From NCBI RefSeq assembly GCF_002575655.3, contig NC_053040.3, positions 361,086,267 to 361,150,266 on the forward strand: a stretch of 64,000 nucleotides of DNA, in the 5' to 3' direction. A program made the translations under genes and the position numbers. The notes under the pieces are model-generated. The model was not told where the DNA came from. It saw nothing but the letters and a program-made list of their open reading frames with translations, and did no database searches. Every line of letters begins with the position of its first letter. The stretch's first letter is position 1. This document shows, piece after piece, positions 1 through 12,162 of the stretch. This stretch comes from Aegilops tauschii subsp. strangulata (Eukaryota; Streptophyta; Magnoliopsida; Poales; Poaceae).

Positions 1-966
1 CATTTAAGTCAGATAATAATTGTTGTTCTGTTTATATGGATAAAACCTTCTATGGTCGTACACCCAATGTGAATGGTTTGTTAAATCTCGATCGTGGTGA
101 TACATATATTCATAATTTTGATGCCAAAATATGCAAAGTTGATAATGATAGTGCAACATATCTGTGGCACTGTCGTTTAGGTCATATTGGTGTAAAGCGC
201 ATGAAGAAACTCCATGCGGATGGACTTTTGGAATCACTTCATTATGAATCATTTGATGCTTGCGAACCATGCCTCATGGGCAAGATGACTAAAACTCCGT
301 TCTCCGGAACAATGGAGCGAGACACTTACTTATTGGAAATAATACATACCGATGTATGCGGTCCAATGAGTGTTGAGGCTCGCGGCGGGTATCATTATTT
401 TCTGACCTTCATAGATGATTTGAGTAGATATGGGTATATCTACTTAATGAAACACAAGTCTAAAACATATAAAAAGTTCAAAGAATTTTAGAGTGAAGTG
501 GAGAATCACCGTACCAAGAAAATAAAGTTTCTACGATCTGATCGGGGAGGCGAATATTTGAGTTACGACTATGGCCTTCATTTAAAACAATGTGGAATAG
601 TTTCACAACTCAAGCCACCAGGAACACCACAGCGTAATGGTGTGTCCGAACGTCGTAGCCGTACTTTATTAGATATGGTGCGATCTATGATGTCTCTTAT
701 CAATTTACCACTATCGTTTTGGGTTTACGCATTAGAGACAGCTGCATTCACATTAAATAGGGCACCATCTAAATCCGTCGAGACGACACCGTATGAACTA
801 TGGTTTGGCAAGAAACCTAAGCTGTCGTTTCTTAAAGTTTGGGGTTGCGATGCTTATGTGAAAAAGCTTCAGCCTGATAAGCTCGAACCCAAATCAGAGA
901 AGTGCATCTTCATATAGGATACTCAAAAGAAACTGTTGGGTACACCTTCTATCACAGATCCAAAGG
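1..966 (+). pseudogene. Outer Copia polyprotein fragment (integrase to start of RT region)
   Basis: This is the middle of a Copia (Angela/BARE/WIS-type) polyprotein whose 5' part lies outside the window. It reads GAG-pre-integrase (HCRLGHIGVKRMKKLH, then CEPCLMGK, the HHCC zinc-binding site) at about 160-290. The integrase core follows, with the first two aspartates in IIHTDVCGP and FIDDLSRYG at about 340-430 and the glutamate in NGVSERRSR at about 640. The frame is broken by TAG at 489-491, where related copies read Gln. A 2-bp insertion near 913 breaks it again. At 966 it is cut by the Gypsy composite and resumes at 17775. The closest relative in this window is the polyprotein at 56689-60600. 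Confidence 0.93.
962..966. repeat. Target site duplication AAAGG, left copy
   Basis: AAAGG sits immediately before the TG that starts the first Gypsy LTR. It is repeated at 17770-17774 immediately after the CA that ends the third LTR. This pair defines the whole 967-17769 block as one insertion into the Copia gene. Confidence 0.92.
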
Positions 967-1650
967 TGTAACATCCCAAAATTCTAAATTTTGGAATGTT
1001 ATATTAAATAAATAGATTTGATTGATTGTTTGATTGTGGTGTGGTTGCTTGTGTGAAATTGAGTGAAATTTGAAACTTTCTGAAAGTTAAATCAGAGGGA
1101 ATAAAAGGACTTTCCCAAACTTTCATTTTGCATTTATGATCTTCGTGAATTCAAATTCTTTTCAAATACAAAACCCTAGAGAGAAGATGACATGACTTCT
1201 TCCATTTAAATAAATGAAAAGGGTTTTTGAAAATATTTGAATTTCACTTGGAAATATTTCAAATTCAGAAACTTTAAGCAACTCAATGATTTTCATGAGA
1301 GAAGATAAAATGACTTCTTCAAAATATATGAAATACGAGTTGGAAGTTTAAAAGGATCAAATTCAAAGTCCTTTTGGAAATTATTTTCAATTTGGAGTTA
1401 TTTGGATTTTATTCAAATTATTTTTCTCCAAAAATAAAATATATGGAAATTAGGGTAAAATGATTTCCTACATTGGAAAATTGGACAGAAATAAATTTGA
1501 ATTCATTTTGGTAATTTTAAAATGATTTTATTGAGATTTTATTGCACCAGTAGCACTGTTTGATTTATTTAAATTTTGGTGGATTTTATTTGATGCTAGA
1601 AAAATTTCCAGATTGTAGGAAATCTTTTTACCCTAATTTCCATATATTTT

Positions 1651-1775
1651 ATTATATGCCTTTATAATATTTTTATTTTTATTTCTTTATAATATTATAT
1701 GCCTTTATAATATTTTGATATATTATATGCCTTTATAATATTTTGATATATTATATGCCTTTATAATATTTTTCT
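1651..1775. repeat. AT-rich minisatellite inside LTR 1
   Basis: Four or so copies of a 28-29 bp unit containing TATATGCCTTTATAATATTT. The matching position in LTR 2 (about 8468) and LTR 3 (about 15258) holds a single copy, so the expansion is private to LTR 1. Confidence 0.85.
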
Positions 1776-1961
1776 TTCTTTTGTTTTATTATTTTTGTCT
1801 GTCTCTATTTTAAAAAAACTTCTCCCCGACTGGGCCGGCCCAGCCGCGGCCCAGCTCCGCGCCGCCTCGCCCGTCGTCCCCGTGCGGGACTCCGCTCGGA
1901 GAGCCGCCACGCCGCCGTGAGCGCTCGGGACTACGCTTCCCGAGGTTCGCCGCCCCTTCCC

Positions 1962-1968
1962 CTATAAA
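1962..1968 (+). promoter_or_regulatory. TATA-like box of LTR 1
   Basis: CTATAAA followed by CCCGAGGCCCGG, in a GC-rich context. The same motif is at 8668-8675 in LTR 2 and 15479-15486 in LTR 3. It is the only TATA-like site conserved at the border between the AT-rich part and the leader, so it is the probable U3/R promoter. Confidence 0.6.
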
Positions 1969-2315
1969 CCCGAGGCCCGGCCCCGCCTCTATCTCCTCCC
2001 CGCACCTGCGCCGCTGCACCGCCGCCGGAGCCGCCGCACGCCGCGCCGCATCTCGCCGCCCCTCGCCTCGCGCTGCTGCCGCACTTCTGCCGCGCCGCCG
2101 CCGCTGCTCCACCACCGCGCCGCCTCTTGCTTCGCCCCTTGCCGCCCCTCGCCGTCGCCTCCGCTCACCGTCGAAGCCGTCGGGGAGATCCGCCGCAACC
2201 GCCGCCGCCACCGCCTCGCCGGAGAGCCACCGGAAAACCGCCACCGCCGCCGGTTTATTTCGCCCGAGCCGGTAAAAGCCGCCGCTTTTTCTTTCGGTTT
2301 AAAAAAACCTAGATC

Positions 2316-2436
2316 GGTTTTCTATAGAAAACCTAGATCTGATTTTTTAAGTTTAGTTATGTAGTGAACGTTCACCCGGTTGGTTCTATTAATGAACAAA
2401 TTCATTCGCTATGTTCTGTTAACGAGCGTTCGCTCG
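2316..2436. other. Cluster of inverted repeats in LTR 1 leader
   Basis: Four hairpin-capable motifs lie within about 120 bases. They are GGTTTTCTATAGAAAACC (2316-2333, perfect palindrome), GTGAACGTTCAC (2364-2375, perfect palindrome), ATGAA-TTCAT arms (2392-2405) and CGAGCG-TT-CGCTCG (2423-2436). The cluster is kept in LTR 2 (about 9009-9129) and LTR 3 (about 15827-15947), with the first palindrome there opened to a TACA loop. It lies downstream of the predicted start of transcription, so it could fold in the RNA leader. A role in packaging or dimerisation is inference only. Confidence 0.6.
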
Positions 2437-4259
2437 ATAGTTTTTTCTTTTTTTTCTTTCTAATTTCGGCCAGGGACCCATCCGTGAATATTATATTTAT
2501 AGATTAGTCCCTGTACTTCGTTGGATCACTACTTTTTGCTCATTTGTCCAAATCCAACGAAACCAATGCTCACTTCTTCATTATGAACCCCTCTATCCAG
2601 TAAAACAACTTAAACATGTTTTTGATAGTTTAAAATTTGAATTCAAACAGATTTGTATTTGAACTTCGTTTGATCATAATTTGAGTTTTGTGACTCTGTT
2701 TGAGTTGATTCTTTTTGCAAATCGAAGCTCTTGACCTAAACTTTCTGATAAGGCCAAATTCACATAATTTTGGTACTGTTAGAAATTGTTTTCTGTTGCA
2801 AGAGTTATTTGCTTGGTTTTGATGTTTTCCGAATTGTCTTCTTCGTTCTTTCCGATCTTTTGAATGATTGCTTATGTGTGGTTACTATTGCTTGCTCACG
2901 CTAGATTGACCGGAGTGTGACGAGTAGAACTAGCAGGAGTTATGAGTGCGAATCATCTTCATCATCAGTACAGGGAAGTTCACACTTTGATCATACCCCT
3001 TTCATACCCAGTTTTTATGCATTAATTTCAACCCTCAAACATTGCATGGTTAGGATTGATAACATGTGGGTATTGGGAAGTAGTATGAGGTAGGAACCTA
3101 TTGCCCTGCATTCAAACCTTGGGAGTTACTTCTACGTTATGCTTATACTGCTATGCTATGTTCGTACACGTGGTTTGGTTTGAGTGATTCATGATAGATG
3201 TGAGAGTTACTATTAATGGTTAACTTCAGGTGGCTACTTTAATACACATCTGGGTGGATTGGTTGGGGCACCCTGGAGCACCCAGTGGTTTGCCCGGGCA
3301 CCTGGAGAACCCAGTGCTTGCCCAAGGGGATCCCGGAGGACCCATGTGATCACCCTATGGAATGCCGCCCAGGCTCAAAGGGATCATAAGATTATCCATG
3401 CTAGAAACTTCCGTGTGCAGCCACAAGCTATTATGGGCTCTAGCATAGTTGAGTATGTTGCATGACCTCTTCCAGTGGTAGGCTAGCAGATGTAGGGGAT
3501 GTAGGTTGGTACTGTCTACCCGGGGTTAGAGTTAATGCTTCTGAAAGACTGTGTCTCGGTCATCCGTTTCTCAAACACCATGTAGTGCAAGAAATCCAAC
3601 GGAGGAGATCGAGTCTTGTGGGGAAAAGTGCGCAAACCTCTGCAGAGTGTACAAACTAATCATGATTAGCCGTGTCCCCAGTTATGGACATCTTGAGTAT
3701 CTGGTTCTTGGATTATCCTGTTGATCTCAACACTCTATTTAATTAATTTGTTGGATTGTTAACTTTTAATTTGGGATTGAGTTGGAGGAACCTTCTCAAT
3801 ATTTTCAACAAACTTTGTAGTTAAATAAAATATATTCCTTTGCAGTAGGGAAAATTGGCTTTTCGCAAAAACATTATAACCATAGAGCTTTTCCACCAGC
3901 CAAATACGCATGTAGTGATAGTTATTATTCATCATTATCCTATGGTGTGAATTTGCCAGTACATTCAATGTACTGACCCTTTGTGGCTGCAACGTCTCAT
4001 GTTGCAGGAATTCTTACAACGAGTAAGTGATACGTTAGGGTTACGATTTCTACACTTAACTTTGCCGCTGGTGTTGATGGGAATCCACAACCTCGTTGTT
4101 ACTTCCGTTATTTGGATTGAGGTAATAGTATTTACGTTACTTTATACATGTGATTTACCTCTGTTATAAATCCTCGAGTACTGTGTGTGTCAGCATACCG
4201 ATCCAGGGATGACACTTAAGCACAGAGACTTGACCGTCTGAGGTCGGGTCGCTACAAGA

Positions 4260-4271
4260 TGGTATCAGAGC
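4260..4271 (+). other. Primer binding site 1 (tRNA-iMet type)
   Basis: TGGTATCAGAGC lies three bases after the end of LTR 1. This matches the 3' end of plant initiator methionine tRNA as used by many plant LTR retrotransposons. Confidence 0.9.
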
Positions 4272-5477
4272 ACATGTTGACTGTAGGACGTGACCCCTAG
4301 AAACTGGAAGCCCATAGGAAAGATTTTCTCTACAAACTTCATTTTCAAAAAGATCTTTTATCTCTCTACTCTTCTGAGCTTATTCAAAATATTCCCTTTT
4401 AGTGAGACCATACCCCTTTCCCCTTTTGACCACACGAAGATACGACCGATGGGACCACTCCGAGAAGATATCGACAACTAAGAGCACTTCGGAATGAAGA
4501 TGATTTTACCGTGCATTGTAATAACGGAAACTACAACGGTTGAAGACTCTGAAGACTCGGAGAATTTGAAGGCTCTGAGAAATTTCCAGATTTGTATGAG
4601 CTTGGGAGGCTACCCTTATGGAACTTGGCAGACTATGGAAGCTGTCAATACCCAAGATTAAGGTGTGTTGGAGAAAGACAGGAACATGGAGCATTAGAAC
4701 TCAAAGTTTTTGTCAAGAAAACCCCAAGTCAGGAGATATCAATTATGGAATGACAGCTCAAGGCAAAGACATAGGCATAAACACGGCTATCCATGATGTC
4801 ATCGCCACTGATGCTATGGTCACCGTGCTGAGTTAAACATGCATTTCTTCGGAATGATTGGATGGTAGAAGGCTGATGGGGCATCTGTCAGCAAAGGATG
4901 CAGCTTTAACCTTAGCTGATGTATCGCCAGGATCTAGAGTATTACATCAAGAAGTTTAAGATGGACCTGCAGGAACCTATATTTGACAAGGAGCATTACG
5001 TGAAGAAATCAGGACCCTGAAGCTGGAAGTAGCCAAGCTGGAGGAGCAAAACCTCGAGACACCGGAGATTCGTCAGGAACTGAAGGACCGTAGGACCATG
5101 GTTCATGCCAAGGATGTTGAAACCCAGAAGTTTGGAACGCAACTCTAGAAATATTAAAGGACATCGCGAGAGACTTTGCGTCAACAGAGGTGATCTGGCA
5201 AAATAGATTGAGAAAGACAAGCATGATCGGAAGAAGCCATTGGAGGCATGAACAAGACTTGAAGAGTTTGGCGACGTTGTAGATTTATTGACCTTTAGAA
5301 GACCAAACCCCTGTTATATACCTACGTTAGATGCGACGATTGTGAGCTGTCATTTGATGGATGTTTTTTCGACAGCCACAAATAAAAGCTGCCTTTTCAA
5401 AACTATTGTTTGCATTGTGTGTATCCCTCTCTATCTCTCTTATGCCACCCCAAAACCCTTGGACCAATAGAGGATGA
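4272..5477 (+). other. Internal domain 1, 5' leader without a convincing gene
   Basis: Sequence between the primer binding site and gag. The short reading frames here have no recognisable domain and are broken differently in the second internal domain (10956-12162), so I do not call genes. It probably serves as an untranslated leader, or is the remnant of a lost upstream frame. Confidence 0.6.
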
Positions 5478-6447
5478 ATGGAGATGAACCCAAATTTTTC
5501 TGGACCGATGACTCAATTGGAGACAGACCGATGGATTCAGAACATGGAGGATCACATGGAGAATAACCCTATAGCCGGAAAGGATATGACCGAGCATGCT
5601 CTTCGGTGCTTTGAAACAGGTGCTGCTACTTGGTGGAGGATGTACCAAACCATCAATGGATGGCAAGGAGTAACCACTTGGAAAGAATTTAAGTTGACTC
5701 TGCAAAGATCTTGTCTTGTGTCCCAGAAGTTGAGGCCTTATGGAAATGATATGAAGAAACCTTGCGCATGCAAGATTTGTGGAGAAATCAGACACACCCA
5801 TAAAGAACACAAGGATGAATTTCCTAGTTGTGAAGGAAGTAACACAGCTGAAGAATGCCCAACTAGGCAAATCACTTGTTTCTTGTGTGAAGGGACTACC
5901 CACTACCCTGCTCAGTGTCACATTTACCCCATGGTACAATGAACCATCCAGCAGAAGAAAGAAGTGAGGAAAGGAGCCCTCATGGAAATTTTAGAAGAAC
6001 CTGTGATGGAGGAAGAGGTGGAGGACACACCCAAGGAAGAACCAATTAAACCTTGCACCAAGTCATGCTATTCATGTGGAGAAGGACACATCTCCCAGAA
6101 TTGTCTGAATGGGGATCTAGTAGAATTCCCGACAGAGGAAGTAGAGTATGACCCACAGGAAATAAAAGCCCTGATTGGTACAGAAAAGTCCAGAAAGAGA
6201 AATAGATTGGATCCCAGAAACAACCCAATTTCTACAAAGAAGGACCTGAGTCATATCACATGTTTCAGGTGCAAAAATTCAGGACACTACTTCAATGATT
6301 GCCCAAAAGGGGAAGATGAAGACCCCAGGAGGCTATATAATCACAAGGAAACCTCGAGACTTGTCAGAAGTAATATGTTTCCGTTGTGATGAAGCAGGGA
6401 ACATTGCCAAAGATTGTCCCAAGGAGAAGGAGGCTTGTGATAATTAG
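5478..6447 (+). pseudogene. gag: Gypsy Gag with zinc knuckles, copy 1 (broken)
   Basis: The start at 5478 gives a Gypsy-style Gag core (TDRWIQNMEDHMENN, then ATWWRMYQTINGWQGVTTW), the pattern of the retrotransposon Gag family. A Cys/His-rich tail follows, with CKICGE, CFLCEGTTHYPAQC, CYSCGEGHISQNC, CFRCKNSGHYFNDC and CFRCDEAGNIAKDC. Compared with copy 2 it has a TGA at 5940-5942 (Arg there), a 3-bp loss that spoils the spacing of the CYSCG knuckle (about 6078), and one extra G near 6310 that shifts the frame. Gag would coat the element RNA in virus-like particles in the cytoplasm. Confidence 0.88.
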
Positions 6448-7891
6448 GTGTGTCTGTGAGAAGTATAGTAGTAGTAGTGAGAACATTTTCCTTTATATTG
6501 AGGCGATGAGTTGAGGCATGTAATGGAAAAGCAAGAGATTGTAATCATTGGAGAATCAATAAAGTTAGCACCGTTGGTACTAATTTCGATTTTTATGAGT
6601 TGTTACTCTATGAAGAAAGATTTTGACCATTTTCGAGGATATGAGAAATATGGTCACTAGAAGAATTTTTGCATTTCAAGGGTGGTAGTACCCTGTGAGG
6701 GAACTTGACCCCTGGAAAGGATGAGGATATTCCACGAAGTGGACATTCGGACAAAATAAGTACGAGCTTTGCCTCGATATGTGGGGTATCCCAAGAGTAT
6801 GAATGGATGAAGAACTATTGGATATAAAGGAGGTATAATGTTGGTAATATGGAGCAATTGTAACTCCATGATGAGCCTGAGTAATCACATCTTAGTTTGG
6901 TATCAATAGAAGGAAGAAGGATAATACAATTGGATGGATTTTAAGAATGCTGGGAAGCTGGATGTTAGAATAATGATCAGTTGCCACGATGATGAGTTCA
7001 AGGTTTACAAGTGATGAGGTGGGCCATAACCCACTGGCCCCAGGACCTGCCAAGAAGCAAGCACACTCTTGCTGAAGGAAAAACCCTGGAAGAAGATACG
7101 ACTTTTATCGACAGAAGTTCCTATAGGAGTAACGTAAAACCTGACAGTTGTGAAGAAACGATAGATGTTTGTTTGGCTTGTAGAATCCATTGATTTATCC
7201 GAACTTAGTTCGTCTACAAGAGAAATTCTGCAATGCTTGTGAGGATGACCGAGTGTTAGAATGCGAGATTCACTAAACCATATACATGGTAATGATTTGG
7301 GTGCGGGATGGATTGATCACCATACCGACTTACTCTTATTATTCGCCTTGCTATATGGGATGGTAAATCTGAGTGACTTACCCATAGTAGAGCGACGACG
7401 ATCAAAACTTTCTTTAAAGCCTTAGAATGGTATGACAATTTTCCCTTGTACAAGGCAGCTGATGCCAATCGCAGGATATACGGTGAGGTTCAGCCCAGAC
7501 CCATTTCCTGCAGGAGAAACCATAAATTATTGACCACCATGAGATATTGATTAGTTGTTTAGTACTGGCGCCAGACCCGTCAGATAAGTAGACCCAGTCA
7601 CAGGAAGACCGTACCAAGATGAAAAGGACACAAGAATTGAGGAAAAAGGTTATGCCACTCCCGGAAGAGCCCAGAGAAGGAATTTTCCCGAGACCTGAGA
7701 AGACCGACACTGTCAAACAATAAGGATGGAGTATATGAGTATTGATGGAACCGTAACAATGCTTCTAAGAGTGGTAGCACCCGAGACCCCAGAGACGATC
7801 GATGGATTTTTGAGGAGACCCCGACCCTAACCTATTTCTTTCTAGCCTCTTCGAATCTCGAGGACGAGATTCATTTGAAGGGTGGTAGGTT
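6448..7891 (+). other. Internal domain 1, 3' region, no pol genes
   Basis: About 1.4 kb between gag and LTR 2. I see no protease, reverse transcriptase, RNase H or integrase motif in any frame. The matching segment 13135-14579 is also non-coding. It ends in a purine-rich stretch (GAAGGGTGGTAGG, about 7878-7890) just before LTR 2, the likely polypurine tract. Confidence 0.7.
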
Positions 7892-10800
7892 TGTAACATC
7901 CCAAAATTCTAAATTTTGGAATGTTATATTAAATAAATAGATTTGATTGATTCTTTGATTGTGGTGTGGTTACTTGTGTGAAATTGAGTGAAATTTGAAA
8001 CTTTCTTAAAGTTAAATGAGAGGGAATAAAAGGACTTTCCCAAACTTTCATTTTGCATTTATGATATCCATGAATTCAAATTCTTTTCAAATACAAAACC
8101 CTAGAGAGAAGATGACGTGACTTCTTCCATTTAAATAAATGAAAAGGGTTTTTGAAAATATTTGAATTTCACTTGGAAATATTTCAAATTCAGAAACTTT
8201 AAGCAACTCAACGATTTTCATGAGAGAAGATAAAATGACTTCTTCAAAATATATGAAATACGAGTTGGAAGTTTAAAAGGATCAAATTCAAAGTCCTTTT
8301 GGAAATTATTTTCAATTTGGAGTTATTTGGATTTTATTCAAATTATTTTTCTCCAGAAATAAAATATATGGAAATTAGGGTAAAATGATTCCCTACATTG
8401 GAAAATTGGAGACAAATAAAGAAAATGTCCAAATTGTAGGAAATCTTTTTCTGAAAATTTTCATATAGTATATGCCTTTGTAATATTTTTATTTCTTTTG
8501 TTTTATTATTTTTGTCTGTCTCTGTTTAAAAAAAACTTCTCCCCGACTGGGCCGGCCCAGCTCCGCGCCGCCTCGCCCGTCGTCCCCGTGCGGGACTCCG
8601 CTCGGAGAGCCGCCGCGCCGCCGTGAGCGCTCGGGACTACGCTTCCCGAGGTTCGCCGCCCCTCCCCCTATAAAACCCGAGGCCCGGCCCCGCCTCTCTC
8701 TCCTCCCCGCACCTGCGCCACTGCACCGCCGCCGGAGCCGCCGCACGCCGCGCCGCATCTCGCCGCCCCTCGCCTCGCGCCGCCGCTGCACTTCTGTCGC
8801 ACCGCCGCCGCTGCTCCACCACCGCACCGCCTCTTGCTTTGCCCCGCGCCGCCCCTCGCCGTCGAAGCCGCCGGCGAGATCCACCGCAACCGCCGTCATC
8901 ACCGCCTCGCCGAAGAGCCGCCGGAAAACCGCCACCGCCGCCGGTTTATTTCGCCCGAGCTGGTAAAAGCCGCCGCTTTTTCTTTCGGTTTAAAAAAAAC
9001 CTAGATCGGTTTTCTACAGAAAACCTAGATCCGATTTTTTTAAGTTTAGTTATGTAGTGAACGTTCACCCGGTTGGTTCTATTAACGAACAAATTCGTTC
9101 GTTATGTTCTGTTAGCGAGCGTTCGCTCGATAGTTTCTTTTTTCTAATTTCGGCCAGGGACCCATCCGTGAATATTATATTTACACATTAGTCCCTATAC
9201 TTCGTTCGATCACTGCTTTTCGCTCGTTTGTCCAAATCCAACGAAACCAACGCCCACTTCTTCGTTATGAACCCCTCTATCCAGTAAAACAACTTAAACA
9301 TGTTTTTGATAGTTTAAAATTTGAATTCAAACAAATTTGTATTTGAACTTCGTTTGATCGTAATTTGAGTTTCGTGACTCTGTTTGAGTTGATTCTTTTT
9401 GATCGAAGCTCTTGACCTAAACTTTCTGATAAGGCCAAATTCACATAATTTTGGTACTGTTAGAAATTGTTTTCTATTGCTAGAGTTATTTTCTTGGTTT
9501 TGATGTTTTCCGAATTGTCTTCTTCGTTCTTTCCGATCTTTTGAATGATTGCTTATGTGTGGTTACTATTGCTTGCTCACGATAGATTGACCGGAGTGTG
9601 ACGAGTAGAACTAGTAGGAGTTCTGAGTGTGAATCATCTTCATCATCAGTACAGGCAAGTTCACACTTTGATCATACCCCTTTCATACCCAATTTTTATG
9701 CATTAGTTTCGACACTCAAACATTGCATGGTTAGGATTGATAACATGTGGGTATTGGGAAGTAGTTGATGAGGTAGGAACCTATTGCCCTGCATTCAAAC
9801 CTTGGGAGTTACTTCTACGTTATGCTTATACTGCTATGCTATGCTCGTAGACGTGGTTTGGTTTGAGTGATTCATGATAGATGTGAGAGTTATTATTAAT
9901 GGTTAACTTAAGGTGGCTACTTTCATACCCATCTGGGTGGATTGGTTGGGGCACCCTGGAGCACCCAGTGGTTTGCCCGGGCACCTCAAGAACCCACTGC
10001 TTGCCCAAGGGGATCCCGGAGGACCCGTGTGATCACCCTATGGAATGCCACCCAGGCTCAAAGGGATCATAAGATTATTCATGCTAGAAACTTCTGTGTG
10101 CAGCCACAAGCTATTATGGGCTCTAGCATAGTTGAGTATGTTGCATGACCTCTTCCAGTGGTAGGCTAGCAGATGTAGGGGATGTAGGTTGGTACTGTCT
10201 ACCCGGGGTTAGAGTTAATGCTTCTGAAAGACTGTGTCTCGGTCATCCGTTTCTCAAACACCATGTAGTGCGAGAAATCCAACGGAGGAGATCGGGTCTT
10301 GTGGGGAAAAGTGCACTAACCTCTGCAGAGTGTACAAACTAATCATGATTAGCCGTGTCCCCGGTTGTGGACATCTTGAGTATCTGGTTCTTCGATTATC
10401 CTGTTGATCTCAACACTCTATTTAATTAATTTGTTGGGTTGTTAACTTTTAATTTGGGATTGAGTTGGAGGAACCTTCTCAATATTTTCAACAAACTTTG
10501 TAGTTAAATAAAATATATTCCTTTGTAGTAGGGAAAAATTGACTTTTCGCAAAAACATTATAACCATAGAGCTTTTCCACCAGCCAAATATGCATGTAGT
10601 GATAGTTATTATTCATCATTATCCTATGGTGTGAATTTGCGAGTACATTCAATGTACTGACCCTTTGTGGCTGCAATGTCTCATGCTGCAGGAATTCTTA
10701 CAACGAGTAAGTGATACGTTAGGGTTACAATTTCTACACTCAACTTTGCCGCTGGTGTTGATGGGAATCCACAACCTCGTTGTTACTTCCGCTATTTGGA

Positions 10801-10940
10801 TTGAGGTAATAGTATTTACGTTACTTTATACATGTGATTTACCTCTGTTATAAATCCTCAAGTACTGTGTGTGTCAGCATACCGATCCAGGGATGACACT
10901 TAAGCACAGAGACTTGACCGTCTGAGGTCGGGTCGCTACA
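7892..10940 (+). repeat. Gypsy composite LTR 2 (middle, shared)
   Basis: 3049 bp, TGTAACATCCC to GTCGCTACA. It serves as 3' LTR of the first unit and 5' LTR of the second. It lacks about 105 bp near 8411 that both other LTRs keep (1497-1605 and 15106-15214). It also carries many private substitutions in its 3' kilobase, where LTR 1 and LTR 3 agree with each other. The TATA-like box is at 8668-8675 and the GC-rich leader at about 8540-8990. Confidence 0.92.
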
Positions 10941-10943
10941 AGG

Positions 10944-10955
10944 TGGTATCAGAGC
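10944..10955 (+). other. Primer binding site 2 (tRNA-iMet type)
   Basis: TGGTATCAGAGC three bases after the end of LTR 2, identical to the site at 4260. Confidence 0.9.
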
Positions 10956-12162
10956 ACATGTTGACTGTAGGACGTGACCCCTAGAAACCGGAAGCCCATA
11001 GGAAAGATTTTCTCTACAAACTTCATTTTCAAAAAGATCTTTTATCTCTCTACTCTTCTGAGCTTATTCAAAATATTCCCTTTTAGTGAGACCATACCCC
11101 TTTCCCCTTTTGACCACACGAAGATACGACCGATGAGACCACTCCGAGAAGATATCGGACAAGTAAGACCACTTCGGAATGAATTGGATTTTACCGTGCA
11201 TTGTAATAACGGAAACTACAACGGTTGAAGACTCCGAAGACTAGGAGAATTTGAAGGCTCTGAGGAATTTCCAGATTTGTATGACCTAGGAAGGCTACCC
11301 TAATGGAACTTGGCAGACTATGGAAGCTGTCAATACCCGAGATCGAGGTGTGTTGGAGAAAGACCAGAACATGGAGCATTAGAACTCAAAGTTTTTGTCA
11401 AGAAAACCCCAAGTCAGGAGATATCAATTATGGAATGATAGCTCATGGCAAAGACATAGGCATAAACACGGCTATCCGTGATGTCATCGCCACTGATGCT
11501 ATGGTCACCGTGCTGAGTTAAACATGCATTTCTTCGGAATGATTGGATGGTAGAAGGCTGATGGGGCATCTGTCAGCAAAGGATGCAGTTTTAACCTTAG
11601 CTGATGTATCGCCAGGATTTGGAGTATTACATGAAGAAGTTTAAGATGGACCTGCAGGAAGCTATATTTGACAAGGAGCGTTATGTGAAGAAATCAGGAC
11701 CCAGAAGCTGGAAGTAGCCAACCTGGAGGAACAAAACCTCGAGACATCGGAGATTCGTCAGGAACTGAAGGACAGTAGGACCATGGTTCATGCCAAGGAT
11801 GTTGAAACCCAGAAGTTTGGAACGCAACTCTAGAAATATTAAAGGACATCGCGAGAGACTTTGCGTCAATAGAGGTGATCTGGCAAAATAGATTGAGAAA
11901 GACAAGCATGATCGGAAGAAGCCATTGGAGGCATGAACAAGACTTGAAGAGTTTGGCGACGTTGTAGATTTATTGACCTTTAGAAGACCGAACCCCTGTT
12001 ATATACCTACGTTAGATGCGACGATTGTGAGCTGTCATTTGATGGATGTTTTTCCGACAGCCACAAATAAAAGCTGCCTTTTCAAAACTATTGTTTGCAT
12101 TGTGTGTATCCCTCTCTATCTCTCTTATCCCACCCCAAAACCCTTGGACCAATAGAGGATGA
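10956..12162 (+). other. Internal domain 2, 5' leader without a convincing gene
   Basis: Counterpart of 4272-5477, closely similar by eye with scattered substitutions and small indels. It has no domain-bearing frame. Confidence 0.6.

Larger units (their letters stand above)
967..4256 (+). repeat. Gypsy composite LTR 1
   Basis: 3290 bp, from TGTAACATCCC to GTCGCTACA. An AT-rich first 800 bases is followed by a very GC-rich, CCG-repeat leader from about 1820 to 2290, then mixed sequence. A TATA-like CTATAAA lies at 1962-1968 just before the GC-rich leader, so transcription probably starts near 1990. Private features are an AT minisatellite (1651-1775), a 28-bp inverted repeat (1433-1460 with 1626-1653), and an absence of the roughly 105-bp deletion seen in LTR 2. 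From about 3353 to its end it is colinear with LTR 3 at a constant offset of 13513. Confidence 0.93.

Noticed and set aside
1810..2312. Long GC-rich frames on both strands in the Gypsy LTRs (also 8489-9057 and 15354-15976)
   Set aside because: They are low-complexity Ala/Arg/Pro/Gly translations of CCG-rich leader DNA, not conserved in frame among the three LTRs.
3759..4169. Short frames repeated in LTR 1, LTR 2 and LTR 3
   Set aside because: They recur only because the LTR is repeated. They have no domain and overlap on opposite strands.
5403..5939. Minus-strand frames of about 180 codons opposite gag (also 12088-12636)
   Set aside because: Shadows of the Gag coding sequence; no recognisable protein features.
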